The notes beneath the pieces were generated by a model that did not search any database, was not told the origin of the DNA, and worked only from the letters and a program-made list of their open reading frames with translations. From Pyrenula massariospora (lineage: Eukaryota > Ascomycota > Eurotiomycetes > Pyrenulales > Pyrenulaceae): 64,000 nt of DNA. Below, one piece after another: positions 46,894 through 59,251 of this stretch. The DNA is taken from positions 2,170,001 through 2,234,000 of the forward strand of contig JAGFMI010000003.1 of NCBI GenBank assembly GCA_021030905.1. The letters are read 5' to 3'. A program made the position numbers and the translations under genes. Positions within the stretch are counted from its first letter, which is position 1, and each line of letters opens with the position of its first letter.

Positions 46894-49800
46894 ATGAGGT
46901 TGTCTCTAATTACGTTATGTGTCGCTTCGGCGGTTGTCTCATCAGCAAAAGGTGCTCCTCAGCCAAGAGAACAGACTGCGAGACCAAAGTATTACTTTCC
47001 CCGGATAGTCAAGAAACAGAATTGGAACAGTTCGACCACAACGGAGTCTATAACCTCCCAGTCTTCTACCCAGGACTCATCTACCCAGGATTCATCGACT
47101 CAGGATTCATCGACAACTGACTCCATCACAACACGATCAGACCCCACGTCCTTGACCTCCTTTCTGTCGTCTCTGTTTAGTAGTAGTGACAGCATTACAA
47201 ACACCATTGCCGAGTCCTCTTCTGTATCTGATGGATCAAGTTCTGGCACTACAACGGATGTCATACCAGTCACAACTACTATAGACACTCCTCCAGGGTC
47301 GACACCTTCCGCCACGCCTGGCTCAAGTGGAGGCGATTCGAGCTCTGGCGGTGTTTCCATCTCAGACTCGGTTTCGGTCACTCTTCCATCCGGCACAGGA
47401 GATACTTCCATCCCAGTGATAATACCAACCGGCACAGGAGAACCTGGTAGCTCTACTGCCGTAACCATTCCGCCTGGAACAACCTCACCACCCGACTCTA
47501 GCAGCTCAAATGGGGCATCAGATAGCTCGAGCGGAGCTTCTGGAAGCTCGAGTGGAGGTGATTCTGGTAGCCTTTCCGGTACTGGTATTATCCCGACTAT
47601 CATCCCCACGGGGACTGATAGCTCCACTGGTGATAGCTCCACTGGTGATAGCTCCACTGGTGTGTCAGACAGCTCAAGTGGAGGAATCTCGATTTCTGGA
47701 ACAGGTAGTGTAACGTTGCCGACAATCATTCCTACAGGTCCTACAGATACTGGTCCTTCGAATACTGGCCCTACAGATACTGGTCCTTCGAATACTGGCC
47801 CTTCAGAGACTGGCCCTTCAAACACTGGCCCTTCAGAAACAGGTCCATCAAACACGGGTCCAACAGAAACCGGCCCTTCAAATACAGGTCCTTCGAACAC
47901 TGGCCCTTCGGGCACTGGCCCATCGAACACAGGTCCATCAGGGACAGGTCCTTCAGAAACAGGCCCATCAAACACTGGTCCGTCAGAGACTGGTCCTTCA
48001 AATACAGGCCCTTCGAATACAGGTCCCTCAGAGACTGGCCCGTCCAACACTGGTCCATCGAATACAGGTCCGTCAGAAACAGGTCCATCAAATACAGGGC
48101 CCTCACAAACAGGTCCTTCGGAAACAGGGCCCTCGCAGACAGGTCCATCAGAGACCGGCCCGTCTCAGACAGGTCCGTCACAAACCGGTCCCTCGCAGAC
48201 AGTTCCAACAGAGACGGGGCCATCACAAACGGGCCCGTCAGAGTCAAATGGTTCCACTGGAGGCTTTCCTACAACTGTCATACCAGGTACTACACCGACA
48301 GAAACACCAACTCAGACGCAACCTACAGATACTGGAGTGGGATCAACGCCTGGTCAATCAAGCGACACATCGACAGGGATCACGATTGGACTATCAACTA
48401 TTATTGGATCAACAGACACTGGCTCGTCATCTGGCTTTCAATCTACCACGTTTGGAATCTTCCCCACAGACACGTCAACACCGAATCCCATTTCGTCAAT
48501 CATTTCCAGTATCTTCTCTGGAAGTGACAGCACACCTCCCATCACAATCATTCCTGGAAGCACGAGCACACCCGTGTCTGGGTCGCCGACTGATGGTTCA
48601 TCTTCTCAGCCATCCATAACCGATGTCTCCTCGATCCTGTCTTCCATCATATCATCCATTGTCTCCGGGACAGACACCGGCACTGTGACTATCCCGATAC
48701 CAACAGACTCAAGTACTGTTGTGTCAGGCACTGGTCCGTCCGGAAGTACAGTAGTGACCTCGCCGACAGACACCACACTACCCGGCTCAGGCTCAACTAT
48801 CATTAGTGGGACAGGAAGTGAAACCGCAACGGTTCCTACCAGTACTGGGACTGGAGCTACCGAATCCACCGGAAGTCCTGGTTCTACTGAACCTACCGGC
48901 TCAACTGGGTCAGTCACTAGTACCGCAACCGGTGGAACAGGCTCTAGCTCTGGCGTGACCGACAGTGGTACTACGAATACGCAAACAACTGGACCGAGTG
49001 GTACGGAGACTGGTGCCTCTTCGACTGGTACTATTGTTCCGGGAAGCACAGCAACCGCAAATGGGACGAGCACTGGAGCTGTTCCCGGTAGTACCGAATC
49101 TGCTTCTACAGGAACGGCGACAGGAGCCAGCTCTACCGGAACGAATACTGTGGTACCGCCGGTCAGCACAGGCACAGAATCATCGAACACTATGCCGCAC
49201 ACGATCTTACCGACTGGATCGAACACCGAAACTTCACAATCAATACCAACAAGCATTGTGATTGCTCCGTCTCCCACCAGACCCAATGGACCAGATGACT
49301 CGACAATGCCTAGCAGCATACCCAAGATCATCTTACAAGATGGGAACGCTCCGACCGCCCCACCAAATACGACCCTGATCCAGATCGGCTTCGACTACAG
49401 CCTCAACTACGACTTTGTAGTCTCCAGCATGACAGCTGTCTCACAAATCTTCACCTTCCTCCCCATGGGTGTCGCCCACGGCCTCGATATTGACATAAAA
49501 GATGTCCTGATCTCCAATCTCGCTCCCTACGACAACTCCAAGAAAACTCGGTACATTGCGACCGTTGCCAAAGCCTATGTCGCAACCGACCTGATCGACG
49601 CCCTCTCGCTAGCCCTCCACACCCGCCGCTCAGAACTCTACAGCAGTCCTAACCCCTCCGTCAGAACGCTAACAAGCTACATCGACCCCTCGATCCCGCT
49701 CCTCGGCGGCCTGACGCTCGACGGCTCCGGCCTCCCCAACAACAACGCCCAGAACGGCGGAGACAACAATGATAACGCCAATAACGGTGCACCTCTGGGT

Positions 49801-50187
49801 GGATCGTCCGACGAGAGCAAGGGTGTTCGCCCTAGCTCCGTCGGCATCGCGGTTGGCTGTGTTGCGGGTGCCGCAGTTTACGGCGCGGCCATGTTCTTCG
49901 TCGCGAGACGGTATCGGCGCAGACGTAGCCAGCACAGGCGCTCAAGCAGCATGATCAACACCGATGACATGCGGCAACGAGGCGATGGCGCCGCGGGCAT
50001 CATGACAGCGCTCATGTCTGGGGGCCGGTCGCATGACGAAGGGGGTAGCGGAGGCGGGTACCGGAGCACGACGCCGAACAATGGGCGCGGCTCTCGGAAC
50101 TCGAGGAATAGTGGACGGAGTGGGAGCGCGAGGACGCAGTTTATCAGTGCGCCCGTCATGGCGGAGAATTCGCTGGGATGGAATTAA
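46894..50187 (+). CDS. MSB2: Signalling mucin Msb2 homologue
   Basis: Single exon, 1097 aa. Signal peptide at residues 1-20 ([20 protein letters not shown]). Residues about 45-800 are Ser/Thr/Gly/Pro-rich, expected to be heavily O-glycosylated, and include 34 copies of a five-residue TGPSN/E/Q-type repeat (about 281-450). The segment 808-940 ([56 protein letters not shown]) matches the extracellular Hkr1/Msb2 homology domain. One membrane helix follows at about 983-1005 ([20 protein letters not shown]), then [12 protein letters not shown] and a tail of about 90 residues. Msb2 is a plasma-membrane sensor upstream of the Kss1/Fus3-type MAPK path for surface sensing and filamentous growth. The assignment rests on the homology domain. 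Confidence 0.88.
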   Translation: MRLSLITLCVASAVVSSAKGAPQPREQTARPKYYFPRIVKKQNWNSSTTTESITSQSSTQDSSTQDSSTQDSSTTDSITTRSDPTSLTSFLSSLFSSSDSITNTIAESSSVSDGSSSGTTTDVIPVTTTIDTPPGSTPSATPGSSGGDSSSGGVSISDSVSVTLPSGTGDTSIPVIIPTGTGEPGSSTAVTIPPGTTSPPDSSSSNGASDSSSGASGSSSGGDSGSLSGTGIIPTIIPTGTDSSTGDSSTGDSSTGVSDSSSGGISISGTGSVTLPTIIPTGPTDTGPSNTGPTDTGPSNTGPSETGPSNTGPSETGPSNTGPTETGPSNTGPSNTGPSGTGPSNTGPSGTGPSETGPSNTGPSETGPSNTGPSNTGPSETGPSNTGPSNTGPSETGPSNTGPSQTGPSETGPSQTGPSETGPSQTGPSQTGPSQTVPTETGPSQTGPSESNGSTGGFPTTVIPGTTPTETPTQTQPTDTGVGSTPGQSSDTSTGITIGLSTIIGSTDTGSSSGFQSTTFGIFPTDTSTPNPISSIISSIFSGSDSTPPITIIPGSTSTPVSGSPTDGSSSQPSITDVSSILSSIISSIVSGTDTGTVTIPIPTDSSTVVSGTGPSGSTVVTSPTDTTLPGSGSTIISGTGSETATVPTSTGTGATESTGSPGSTEPTGSTGSVTSTATGGTGSSSGVTDSGTTNTQTTGPSGTETGASSTGTIVPGSTATANGTSTGAVPGSTESASTGTATGASSTGTNTVVPPVSTGTESSNTMPHTILPTGSNTETSQSIPTSIVIAPSPTRPNGPDDSTMPSSIPKIILQDGNAPTAPPNTTLIQIGFDYSLNYDFVVSSMTAVSQIFTFLPMGVAHGLDIDIKDVLISNLAPYDNSKKTRYIATVAKAYVATDLIDALSLALHTRRSELYSSPNPSVRTLTSYIDPSIPLLGGLTLDGSGLPNNNAQNGGDNNDNANNGAPLGGSSDESKGVRPSSVGIAVGCVAGAAVYGAAMFFVARRYRRRRSQHRRSSSMINTDDMRQRGDGAAGIMTALMSGGRSHDEGGSGGGYRSTTPNNGRGSRNSRNSGRSGSARTQFISAPVMAENSLGWN
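47734..48243 (+). repeat. 15-bp minisatellite in MSB2
   Basis: Thirty-four tandem copies of a 15-bp unit coding TGPS plus N, E, Q, G or D; 510 bp, no frame break. The unit shows silent and replacement changes, so it is an older array that still expands in register. Variants [10 protein letters not shown] and a TVPTE are scattered. The reverse strand is also open here only because of the repeat. Confidence 0.95.
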
Positions 50188-51922
50188 GAGGTGGAGATGT
50201 GATGTGTTTGTGTTGTACAGCGGGCATGCATTTAGCGCCTTCGCTTTTTTTTTTGTTCTTTGTTGGATTGATTGAGTGACGATACCCCCGACGCCCGACC
50301 TGCAGTGTGTCTTATCTCACACCGATCTACGACATGTCTACATGACAGCTACTTGATTTTTCTTTAGTTTTTGTTGTCTTTAAACTTCGATATCCCCCCC
50401 ATTTGTTGGACAGTGATGGATTTGAACTGGAGAAAAGCTTTTGAATTAGCTTGGATGTTTGCTGAAGGGGTTTGCATCATCCCGCGCTTGTGGGGATGTG
50501 AGAGAGTGAACGAAAGAAAGAGGCGGATGGATGTCGGGGTGGCAGATTTGTAAATATACTACATCATACCTACCTACATTGCAGCGTGGAAGCTGTTACC
50601 ATAGAGTGAAGTGGCGCTGTGTATGGGAGTTGTAATGAATCCAGGAGACGCTTTTCTACTTTACTTTTGATTCTTTTTTTGGAGTTCCTGTAAGACTATG
50701 TGCTATGACGGTAAACTGGTCCCTTTACGATAACAGGCTCTATCCAAACCAAACCTGCTATCCTACCAACATCACTTACCCCTTCCCATCATTTTCGTCC
50801 ATTCAAAACCCCTTTTCATTCTTTTGATAGCCACTCTATTCCCATGCCCTCTTTCCCCCCACCCCAAAACCCTCAACATCAAGCCCAGCCCACGCACGAA
50901 GGGACCCCGTATAATCCAACGACAATGTATAACCGCTTAGAAAAAAACATCACAGCTGCACCGGCCGGGCACGCCTGCTCCTGCTCTTCCTCGCGCTGTG
51001 TACGACATGCCGTGTCATGGCATGATATGGCAAATAGACATGGTTCCCGCCTCACCCTTGGGATAGGCAGGAAGCGTTGTGACGGTCTGGCAAGGGGCTT
51101 TGGGAACAGTCTGATATAAGATCCTTATGATAGACAGCCTGGGATTGGCAGTTTGTGATGGGTCTGGTTGCAGAAATTTTGGGAGGGGTCTGATATGGGA
51201 GTTTTATGAGAGTGGTATGGGAATTTGGTGGTAGTATCGTCTTGGCGTGTGGATTGGGATGGGATGGATGGGAGAAGACCGGGGTGTGGGTGTGGGTGTG
51301 GGTGTGGAGGAATGTTTAGTAGATACATACACAGTGGAATGGAATGAACACGGCGGCTTGACATGATATGGGCGGGTCAGAGTAACACTCTGCGCTTTTT
51401 ACTTTGTTTGAGAAAAAGGGCTTTTCCATACACCCACGCTCCAATCTGCTTCCTTCGCAAAGACCCAATCTCAATCCGATCTGGTCCGTACGATCCATCC
51501 CATCTCGCAGTCCTGCCAAATGGTAACCACTCCCTAACCCCATACCTCTTTCTCCCTGCCCTCATATAACGAGAAGAGAACGAGAACGTGTCCAGTCGGC
51601 GATCTGAACACGAACATGAACTCCTGTTCATTCCTCCCTCTTCCTTCCAGGGCACACTATGTGCGCGCGTGTGTGCTTTGATCCACTGGTTGAGATAAAC
51701 ATCAAACCTAGCTGATGATAAAAAAAAAGCCAAAAAGCTTCAAGTAGAGAAATGGCATCGCGCATACCATCCCCACGCCCCCTTTCAGCCACCCATAACA
51801 AAACGCCGTCTTCGTTATGCGCGCAATGCGAGCTAAAAAAAAATGAGGTGAGTAGCGAAAGGGGACTCGTCACGTCGTGAGGGTATCTGTGTTAGTGTTG
51901 GGCGAAAGTCGTAAGAACGTCG
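50188..51922. other. Convergent intergenic region
   Basis: 3' regions of MSB2 (plus) and the RING gene (minus). Holds a (GGGTGT)4-type G-rich repeat at 51281-51307 with quadruplex potential. No gene supported. Confidence 0.45.
51281..51307. repeat. GGGTGT tandem repeat
   Basis: Four copies of GGGTGT in 27 bp, preceded by GGGATGGGATGGATGGG; four or more G-runs in a short span could fold as a G-quadruplex. Confidence 0.75.
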
Positions 51923-54554
51923 TCATAAAGCTGGCTGGGTCTGTTGCTCTGATCGCTGTTGTTGTGATTGTGATTGTGAAGACTGCTGCTCCTTTGCCCG
52001 GTCATCGACGCCCAGGCCGCGGCACAGAGGACAGGAATTACGTCCTGTGGTGAGCCACTGGGGATTTTGTTATTACTATCTCGTTTCGACAATTTCCGGG
52101 TAGACTTACCTCGTCAATACACTCCCGATGATACAAATGCTGGCACTGTCCTAACTGCCTCACCTCCTCGGCAGGTTCGTAGTCGCAAAGACATATCAGG
52201 CATCGCTCGCCGACGATAACGCCGGCAGTCGATTGGCCGGCCGTGGTGGAAGTAGCAATGAGAGAACCGTCTTGGGATCTTGTGAGCCGGAAGATACCAC
52301 CTGCCGAGTTGACGTCGGCTTGTGTTGCGACGGGAGGCTTGACAGGGCCAAGAAGTGTGGAAAGGAGTTGCATGTCTTCGTAAGAGGGGTTCTGATATGG
52401 ATCAGCAATGTTCCACCAAAAAGAAAAGGATAGACAGCTTACGTCAGTGAACAAGCTCGGCATGGTGAATGCAGGATGGTCAGGAGAAACGCTAGTCCCA
52501 ACAACATAGATGAGCCAGCTTCGACCGGGTGGTGTAGCACTCTCGTCTGGACCAACAACGCCATTACGGCGAGTTGCGCCGGAGCTGAGCTCTGGCCTTC
52601 TTGCAAATTCCGAGTCGCTTCGCCGTCGTTGCCTTGCCCCACCGGTTGGGGAAGCACGAAGATTTTCGGAGGTAAAGTCTGGGCCTGTAGATGGGTCTTC
52701 TTCAAGGTATGGGAGGAGGGATGGGTGGCCGGCTGAGGATGGACGACGGATAGGCGTTGTAGCGCCAGAACGACCGGGTTCTGCGGGTGTTGATGGTGGT
52801 GGGATGGGTCCAGGAGGGCTTTCTGAGAGAACCACGGGGATGTTGGGGCTGGGGTTGCTGAATAATGACGAATCGGGTCGGCTGTTTGTGCTTCTTGTTC
52901 GGTGATGTCTCTGACTTTCATATTGCATGGGAAAAGAATCGAAATTGTTCAGGGATCTTCTCCGAAAAGAGCCATGGGAGCGTCCATCGGATCGTCGGAG
53001 CAAGGCACCTTGAGTGTTTCCCCTCAGTAAATTCGATGGTGGTAGGAATGGTAAATTTAATAATGTGTCCAAGCCTTGACCAAGATCGCCGCCGCTAGCA
53101 GATTCTAAATCATTTGGTTGATTTGGCATAGACCGTACACCGACAACGACTAGAGTGACGGACCTCTCCCGCATTTCTTCACGGTCCCCCGCCAACCGGT
53201 CAGCGTCCGTATGCTCAGGACCCATTGGAGATTCCATTGGCGTCCTGGCACCAGAGCTGGTATTATCATTTGAGGCAGGATCCTCAGGATTCGGGAATTG
53301 GAAAACTCTCAGAAAATTTACTGGTCCCTGATTGCCCTGATCCAAACCGGCCGGATTGTCAGAAGTCCCGTTTGCGTGAGCGGTTGCAGCTTCCTGGAGT
53401 GTTTGGACGAATGTATTTAGGTTTCCATCAAATCCTTCAGCCGCAATTGGTTGTAAGTTTGACAATCCTCCAGAAAGTTGAGCCGCAACAGCTGCAGCTG
53501 CAAGACGTAATACTTGCGATAATTGAGGTTGATCGCTTCGGCGAATAAGACGGGTAGAGGTCCGAGATCGCAAGGAGTGAAATCGACGGAAACCACGAGA
53601 GGAATTTGAAGGTCTGGAAGAGATTGATGCCGAAGGTGACAGTATGTTCCTCCCTTCAACGCCTGTATCATCTAACTCGTGGGGTGGATCGTCAAAATCT
53701 AGACGGTGGTCAACCGATGAAAGAGGAGGGATAAGGTGGTCAGCATCTTCAGTAGATACAATTGCGGAATGCCCATTCGAAGGTCTTTCCGATAGCATAT
53801 TTGGAAGGATCGATAGGGAATGACGTCTGATGCTAAGGCGAGCCTGTCGTCGCCACGAACCTCTGGACGGCGTATCGAGAGGATCACGGCGTGAGGAAGT
53901 CCTGGAGAAAGACTCCGGATGCTGAGGAGTCTGAGTTCCAGGTGTAGCTCGTGCTCTTGAGAAGGAAGATGATGTTGGTATAAAGGAGTGCTGTCTGAAA
54001 CTGCTCCGTAAGGATGGAAAGCGGCTGCTGCTGCTTGTGGAAAATCTCGAGGCAAGTCCTGATCGATGAGCCCGACCTTCTGCAGATGTTTCTTCTCCGC
54101 TGCTAAGCAAATTACGAACTACAGAGGTTGGTAGTAGTCTCGAGCCTAATCTTGACATTGTAGAGGGTGTTCGTGGCGTTGGTAGGGCGGCTATGTGTGT
54201 GATGGGAGCATCCCGCATTCCCAGCTCTTCCATGTTGACTAATGGTCGCTCTTCTTGCTCATACACGATTCCGTCGGAGTCAGAAGAATGCTCAACCCCT
54301 GGTTCTAACCGGATGGAATGGGAAGAGAATTGTCGTCTAAAAGTGCCGTATGCATTGCTACGTCGTTGTCTATTTGGAGACGAAGTTGTAGCTCTTGAAA
54401 GGGAGGCGAGAGGGCTCTGGCTACGATTCCTTGCGAGCCTTGAATGCGTCTGTTCGTCTGGGATTGTCCTAGAACGGTCCGAAACAAGTTCAGAGAAACG
54501 TCGTGAGTCTCGTTGAAGGAATTCCTGCCGCTGGGTCGATGTGGAGTTTCCCAT
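51923..54554 (-). CDS. RING-H2 protein with likely N-myristoylation
   Basis: Exons 54554-52443, 52391-52110 and 52057-51923; 842 aa. The start is taken at the ATG at 54554, giving MGNSTSTQRQEF; MGxxxS/T is an N-myristoylation consensus. Residues 20-700 are Ser/Arg-rich and disordered. The C-terminus is a RING-H2: CLICLCDYEP, then CQHLYHRECIDEWL and CPLCRG, the second half coming from the last exon, followed by a Gln/Ser tail ending QTQPAL. E3 ubiquitin ligase activity at a membrane is inferred. The 51-bp intron 52392-52442 is in frame and lacks a stop, so splice-variant proteins of 842 and 859 aa are possible. Confidence 0.85.
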
Positions 54555-55140
54555 GGTTGCGGCTAACCCCAATCGAGATGAATTGGTGGGCTCTTTCAAT
54601 AAGCAGAGGATCTGCTTAGGTGGAAAGTGGTGGTCTGCATTTGGCGGATAGCGAGCACCAGGGCGAGGGTTGTCCCAGGATATCGAAGGGTCGCAGGCGT
54701 GCCACAGGCTACAGTCATCAGAGGACGAGAAGACTGGGAGAATGCGGAGGTGAGAGGGTCTGTGCAGGAAGGTCTGGATGAAGACGGTGAAAGGGTTTCG
54801 AGTAATATGCGGTCAAGTGAGCTATGTTATTCAGTCTGCCTGTCCAGCCTTAGGTGGTGTTTCGCATTATGCTGATAAGTCACTGGCGCCACGATTCGGA
54901 GCTAGTGGCCGGTCCAGACATTGAAAGGCCTGGCCGGCCAATAACACCACTGCATCACCCTCAACCTGCTCTCTTCTCATACACTTGCACATCACCAGTG
55001 GATGAAGGCGCCGTCTCGGGGACCGACTGCTTACAATCTCCAGCCACAGTGTGCCCGCTGACCAGCTTCGGCCGCATTGTACACTCTCCAGTCATCCACA
55101 ATTGCAACAGGTCCGACAAGTAAACCAGAGTTCGCTCACA
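54555..55140. promoter_or_regulatory. Divergent promoter, RING gene / Rrn11-like gene
   Basis: Both start codons face away from this stretch. A GGCCGGCC site lies at about 54931-54938. No core element recognised. Confidence 0.4.
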
Positions 55141-55263
55141 ATGTCTCAACGGGCTCCGAAACTCTCGACGAACCTCCATGATTTATCGAAGGGCTTAATA
55201 TTCCTCCCTCGATATTCTCTCACCTCAGTCGGCAGCAATCTTTTCCTTCTGTACAAAGGCTAA
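55141..55263 (+). CDS. Upstream ORF (40 aa) before the Rrn11-like gene
   Basis: An ATG-initiated frame (MSQRAPKLSTNLHDLSK...) that ends in TAA at 55261-55263, eight bases before the main ATG at 55272. Such tight uORFs often dampen translation. It could also be a coding exon of another model, but I found no splice pair that joins it in frame. Confidence 0.35.
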   Translation: MSQRAPKLSTNLHDLSKGLIFLPRYSLTSVGSNLFLLYKG

Positions 55264-55271
55264 GCTTCAGT

Positions 55272-56441
55272 ATGTATTTCCAGGTTCCTATAAACAAATC
55301 AAGACCAGCACCTACCAGCCAGAAACATGACGAAGTGAATCGAAAGCGCAAACGGAAAGAGCTTGAAGAGAACAATAGTCTTGACGAGAATCGTCCATAT
55401 TCAGATAACGAAAGTCCTCCCGTTGGGCCCTCGCACATTCCCAATGTCCACCAGATTCCCATCTTAACACCTGACGATATTGCTCAATACAGAGTTGCGG
55501 GACAGCCCTTGACTCAACCGTTACCAGCTGCGCTCTTCCCTCACACTGACAGAAGCCTCAAGAGAAAAGACTCGAAGCAACAGCGATATAGTAAAGAACC
55601 ACCGCTGTTTTCTGGATCTGGTTGCGGAAATAAACGGAATCTACGTCAGCATGATGTGAGTATTCTGACAACTATTCTGCATCGCTGTCTATTACAACGG
55701 GACTTTTCTAGAGCACGACGAGCTCTTGGTCTGGTCATGCGGACCGATATGCGTGGTCGTGCATTTGATCTACGGACTGGTTCGCTTTGGGGAATAGGGG
55801 CTGAGATATTGATGCGCGATGATCAGAATCCTTCATGTGATCTTCCCGGCATTCTCCTGGACCGCGATAAGGATGAAGATGTGAATGATGTCGGTGTGCT
55901 CTCTACTCCAGAAATAAAGCGGCGAAACCTGGAGATGGCCAAACGGTATTTGGAAAGTTTGTCGGTACAATATGCTCATCACAGTGCACATCCCCAAGTT
56001 ACAAGCGCCGTGGATTTCAAACTAGCCTCGATGGAACTTTGGGTCTATTTCTTACAGGACCAAGTGAAACGAATTGATCGGGCACCGATGCTTGACCCTT
56101 CGGACAGGAACGATATGTTCATTCCTGAGCAGCCCGATGACCAGCTTTCCGAGCAAGCAAGGTATGACGAAGTGGCTGACATCTTGAAGGAACTGCGCGA
56201 AATGTTACGCGAATTTGAAACTCTTATGCAAGCACCTACGTACTCGAATCGTCTTGGGTACCTCAGACTCTACATCATGGTAATCCGGTGGAAGGGTGAC
56301 TTGTGCCGAGATCTGTCAAGTCGATCCATGTCCGATGCAAACTCATCTATCTGGAACGAAGATGTATTGGAGCAAGAAGCGGTTGAAAGCCGGGAGAAAG
56401 CGGACGAGGTCTGGAGCAGGATAGACCAGCTTTCCCGTTAA
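55272..56441 (+). CDS. RNA polymerase I core factor subunit, Rrn11/TAF1A-like
   Basis: Single exon, 389 aa, starting MYFQVPINKSRPAPTSQ. The first 120 residues are charged with a nuclear localisation-type cluster (RKRKRKELEE). The middle contains TPR-like helices (ILTTILHRCLLQRDFSRARR then LGLVMRTDMRGR), WGIGAEILMRD, and a second pair around RNLEMAKRYLESLSVQYAHH. This is the pattern of fungal Rrn11, the TAF1A counterpart in the core factor that recruits Pol I to the rDNA promoter. The similarity is by eye and moderate; a generic TPR protein is the alternative. Confidence 0.65.
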   Translation: MYFQVPINKSRPAPTSQKHDEVNRKRKRKELEENNSLDENRPYSDNESPPVGPSHIPNVHQIPILTPDDIAQYRVAGQPLTQPLPAALFPHTDRSLKRKDSKQQRYSKEPPLFSGSGCGNKRNLRQHDVSILTTILHRCLLQRDFSRARRALGLVMRTDMRGRAFDLRTGSLWGIGAEILMRDDQNPSCDLPGILLDRDKDEDVNDVGVLSTPEIKRRNLEMAKRYLESLSVQYAHHSAHPQVTSAVDFKLASMELWVYFLQDQVKRIDRAPMLDPSDRNDMFIPEQPDDQLSEQARYDEVADILKELREMLREFETLMQAPTYSNRLGYLRLYIMVIRWKGDLCRDLSSRSMSDANSSIWNEDVLEQEAVESREKADEVWSRIDQLSR

Positions 56442-59251
56442 GGCAATCCATTCATAGCAACAAACAGATATTTTCTTGAAGGTCTAGACCTTCATCGACT
56501 TCGACCCATGGAAGCGCTGGATATGCAGGGCTATCAGGCACCAGACGTCATGTTATAGAGAAAACCTCAATGTGCCTACATATAATTAACAGCGGCTGAA
56601 ATTCTAGCGTTCGATATTTGCAAGGAGCGGACAATGTCCGACTTGTTGTACAGATCTTGTCAGCGAGACGCTGCCTCATGAACATCTGAAAGCGCCGAAT
56701 AAAGGCCAAATGTAGTGAAGAGCTTCCCCCGATATCACTAGAAAAGCGGTTGGTCAAACCCGGTGCAAGCTGCAAGCCACGCAAACCGCTCAAGGTAGGG
56801 GCTCATCCGGTCTGGGATTTTGCCGTTTCTCCCATGAGCTTCTATGAATTGTTCCCGGGCCGGAATGAAATCACGCGCGCCCTACGAAATCGTGCAGTAA
56901 GGCTTATATCCTGCTAATGAGAAGAAATATTGTCCATGCATGTAAACGCCTTTTTTAGGCCGAACGGCTCGTCGACGGAGATGACCAAGTCCTTGTGGCA
57001 CTTTACGAGTTTGAGCGGATGCGCGTAACGCGAGTGATAATTTCTGGAGGGTGTGCTCATTGCTCAGAATGGTCAGCGCGAAAGAGGCGTTTGAGCCAGA
57101 TGAGATTGGAGCATGCAGATTCGTCATCGGCGATTTCCTTCAGGATCGATCATGCCGTTTTCAGATGGGGCTTCTCAGAGCGGGCGGCGGGAGAGAATGA
57201 GCCGTTGCTGGAGTTCTAGTTCTGGTGGTGAGCCATTGCCTTTTAGTGCCACGGCAAGCCTGATGTGCCGCGGTGATTGGGCGACTCGAAACAAGATGGT
57301 ATAGAGGATGCTGGCTATAGCCGGGGATGGAGTGCATAGTTCGTACAGCACTACGATGTCCAGCCTGTCCGCTTTCTGTCTTTGTCCACCCGGTAGAGTG
57401 GGAAGACCATGAGGTAAAGGCTGAAAAGGGAGCACAATGGGCAGACCCATCAAGGGCCGACATTGCAGGAGGAGCTGTCAGTCCACCAACCGCACCAGCC
57501 TCTTCGTCCGGATCGTAGGGATAGGATGTTTCCGATTCGTAGTCGAGACGGAGGCTTGACGCGCCTTGAAGATTAGGCTATCCGGAAAGCCTGGTGCGCA
57601 CGGAACAGACCCCAGACTTGTCGCTCTGCCAGTGCGTCTTTGCAGTATAGTCGCAGGCAGTTCGTCGACCTTTTTGCAACTATTGACGAAAGGTGATCCA
57701 CCCCGATCCCGGGAATCCAGACGGCCCAGTCTCATAGAGGGAGCTGTCAAAGTCGTTGGCTTGCATCGGACCTAGCTCTTGGGTTAGGGTAGCGGGGGGG
57801 TGGTGGAAGTGGAATGCAGAATCGCGTTGACTCCCTAGATGAGGATCCTGGGAGCATCACATCTTGATTTCTTGAGGCGGAGGGCGTTTGTGCGCCCGAG
57901 CCTATCGACTCCATCCGTCATTGACCCCCCTCACTGGAGACGCTCCTCTCCAACTTGATCATCACCATTCGAACAGATCCAGCAACAGGATCACTGAGAA
58001 GCTCCTGATCAAGGTCCCTCGCCGCGCTCCGTCCCGCCATGCATCCCTTCTGACGTATGAACTTCAATCTGCCTAGGTATGATGCCCCATCTAGCTTGGG
58101 ATTCCCCCCATGCCCACACCTAGACCTCTTCAACATCGATCTACCTTCTCCCCTCACTTTGCTTCATCTAACGTCCTGATAGACCGTGCGCTGTTGCAGA
58201 ATTGAAGTCTTGCATGCTGTCGGCCCGCTCCCTTGTGGCTTGAGTCTCTGCGCTTGTTCGAGCTGATCTGCGACTCCCGTCTCAATTGCCAGCATCGCCA
58301 CTCTTTACCCAAACATCCCTCGATGGCTACCTGCAGAACCTGACCTTTGGATCAAGGCCGCATCTTGAATCCTTGCGTTACCTCAACCTCGACTTTCCTC
58401 CCTACCGGCCCTGCATTAACCCCTGACACATCAGGATACGTATTTGTTCAACCTTTCCGAGATCGTCGCTGATGGAATTTTCGGGATAACACCTCGGACA
58501 CGTCTGGACCTTAAACCTTGTTCATTTCAGAATCCGTTATAATACGACGTTCCATCACCTTATATAGCGACTGAGGTCTATTGGGATTTATTCGCTCGCT
58601 GTTCGGCATCTCATTCTGAACTCCCAAAGTTCTCTCTACAACCTGTTCGCATTTCAGGTTCAAGCTCGCCCAGCTATCCTAAAGACCGAAGGACCACATC
58701 AAATCCTTCAATCCCCTAGGTTTTATACTACTGGGGGATCTAGGTCAGCGGGCTGTCTGCCTTCGGGCTAAGCAGATTCTGCAAACCTCTTAAAATTTCT
58801 GGTGACCCACTTGACAGCGGTGACCTTAAGCGTGTGGGACCCATACCTTGAACTTACAAAAGACATCAGAGACGTCTCTTACTTTTTGAGAGCTTTGCTG
58901 CTCCTGGAGCCAACCAACATTATCAGAAAGCTCAGTTTACCACACGGGCGACGAAAGACGCGAGAATTCACAAAAGCACAGCCCTCAAAAACAATTTGCC
59001 ATCATTGTGCTGCATTCCTTCTGGCTTGATCTCGTCCTGTGGTCGATCATGAAAATACGACTCGTTGCGTCCGATCAATAAGTGGGGCCGCTCATCGAGA
59101 CCGTGTGTGGCGTCTTTAGGTGCATATCACTGTCTCGTAACTTTCAGAGGCACCTCAACTCTATCGCCTGATTCCAGACCATTAATCGTCACCGCTAGAA
59201 GCAATCAGCTGTGGAAAGGAAATTAAGGCGGCTGCGCCAAGCTCTAGAACG
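56442..59251. other. 2.8-kb gene-poor region upstream of the Zn2Cys6 gene
   Basis: Frames are under 100 codons and unconvincing. CT-rich sequence at 58240-58700 suggests a long leader for the transcription factor. Confidence 0.4.

Noticed and set aside
47100-48050. Minus-strand frame of 316 codons with GPVFEGPVS repeats opposite MSB2
   Set aside because: It exists only because the 15-bp minisatellite is open on both strands. No start context or domain.
48606-49331. Minus-strand Val/Pro-rich frame of 241 codons opposite MSB2
   Set aside because: Shadow of the Ser/Thr-rich mucin coding sequence.
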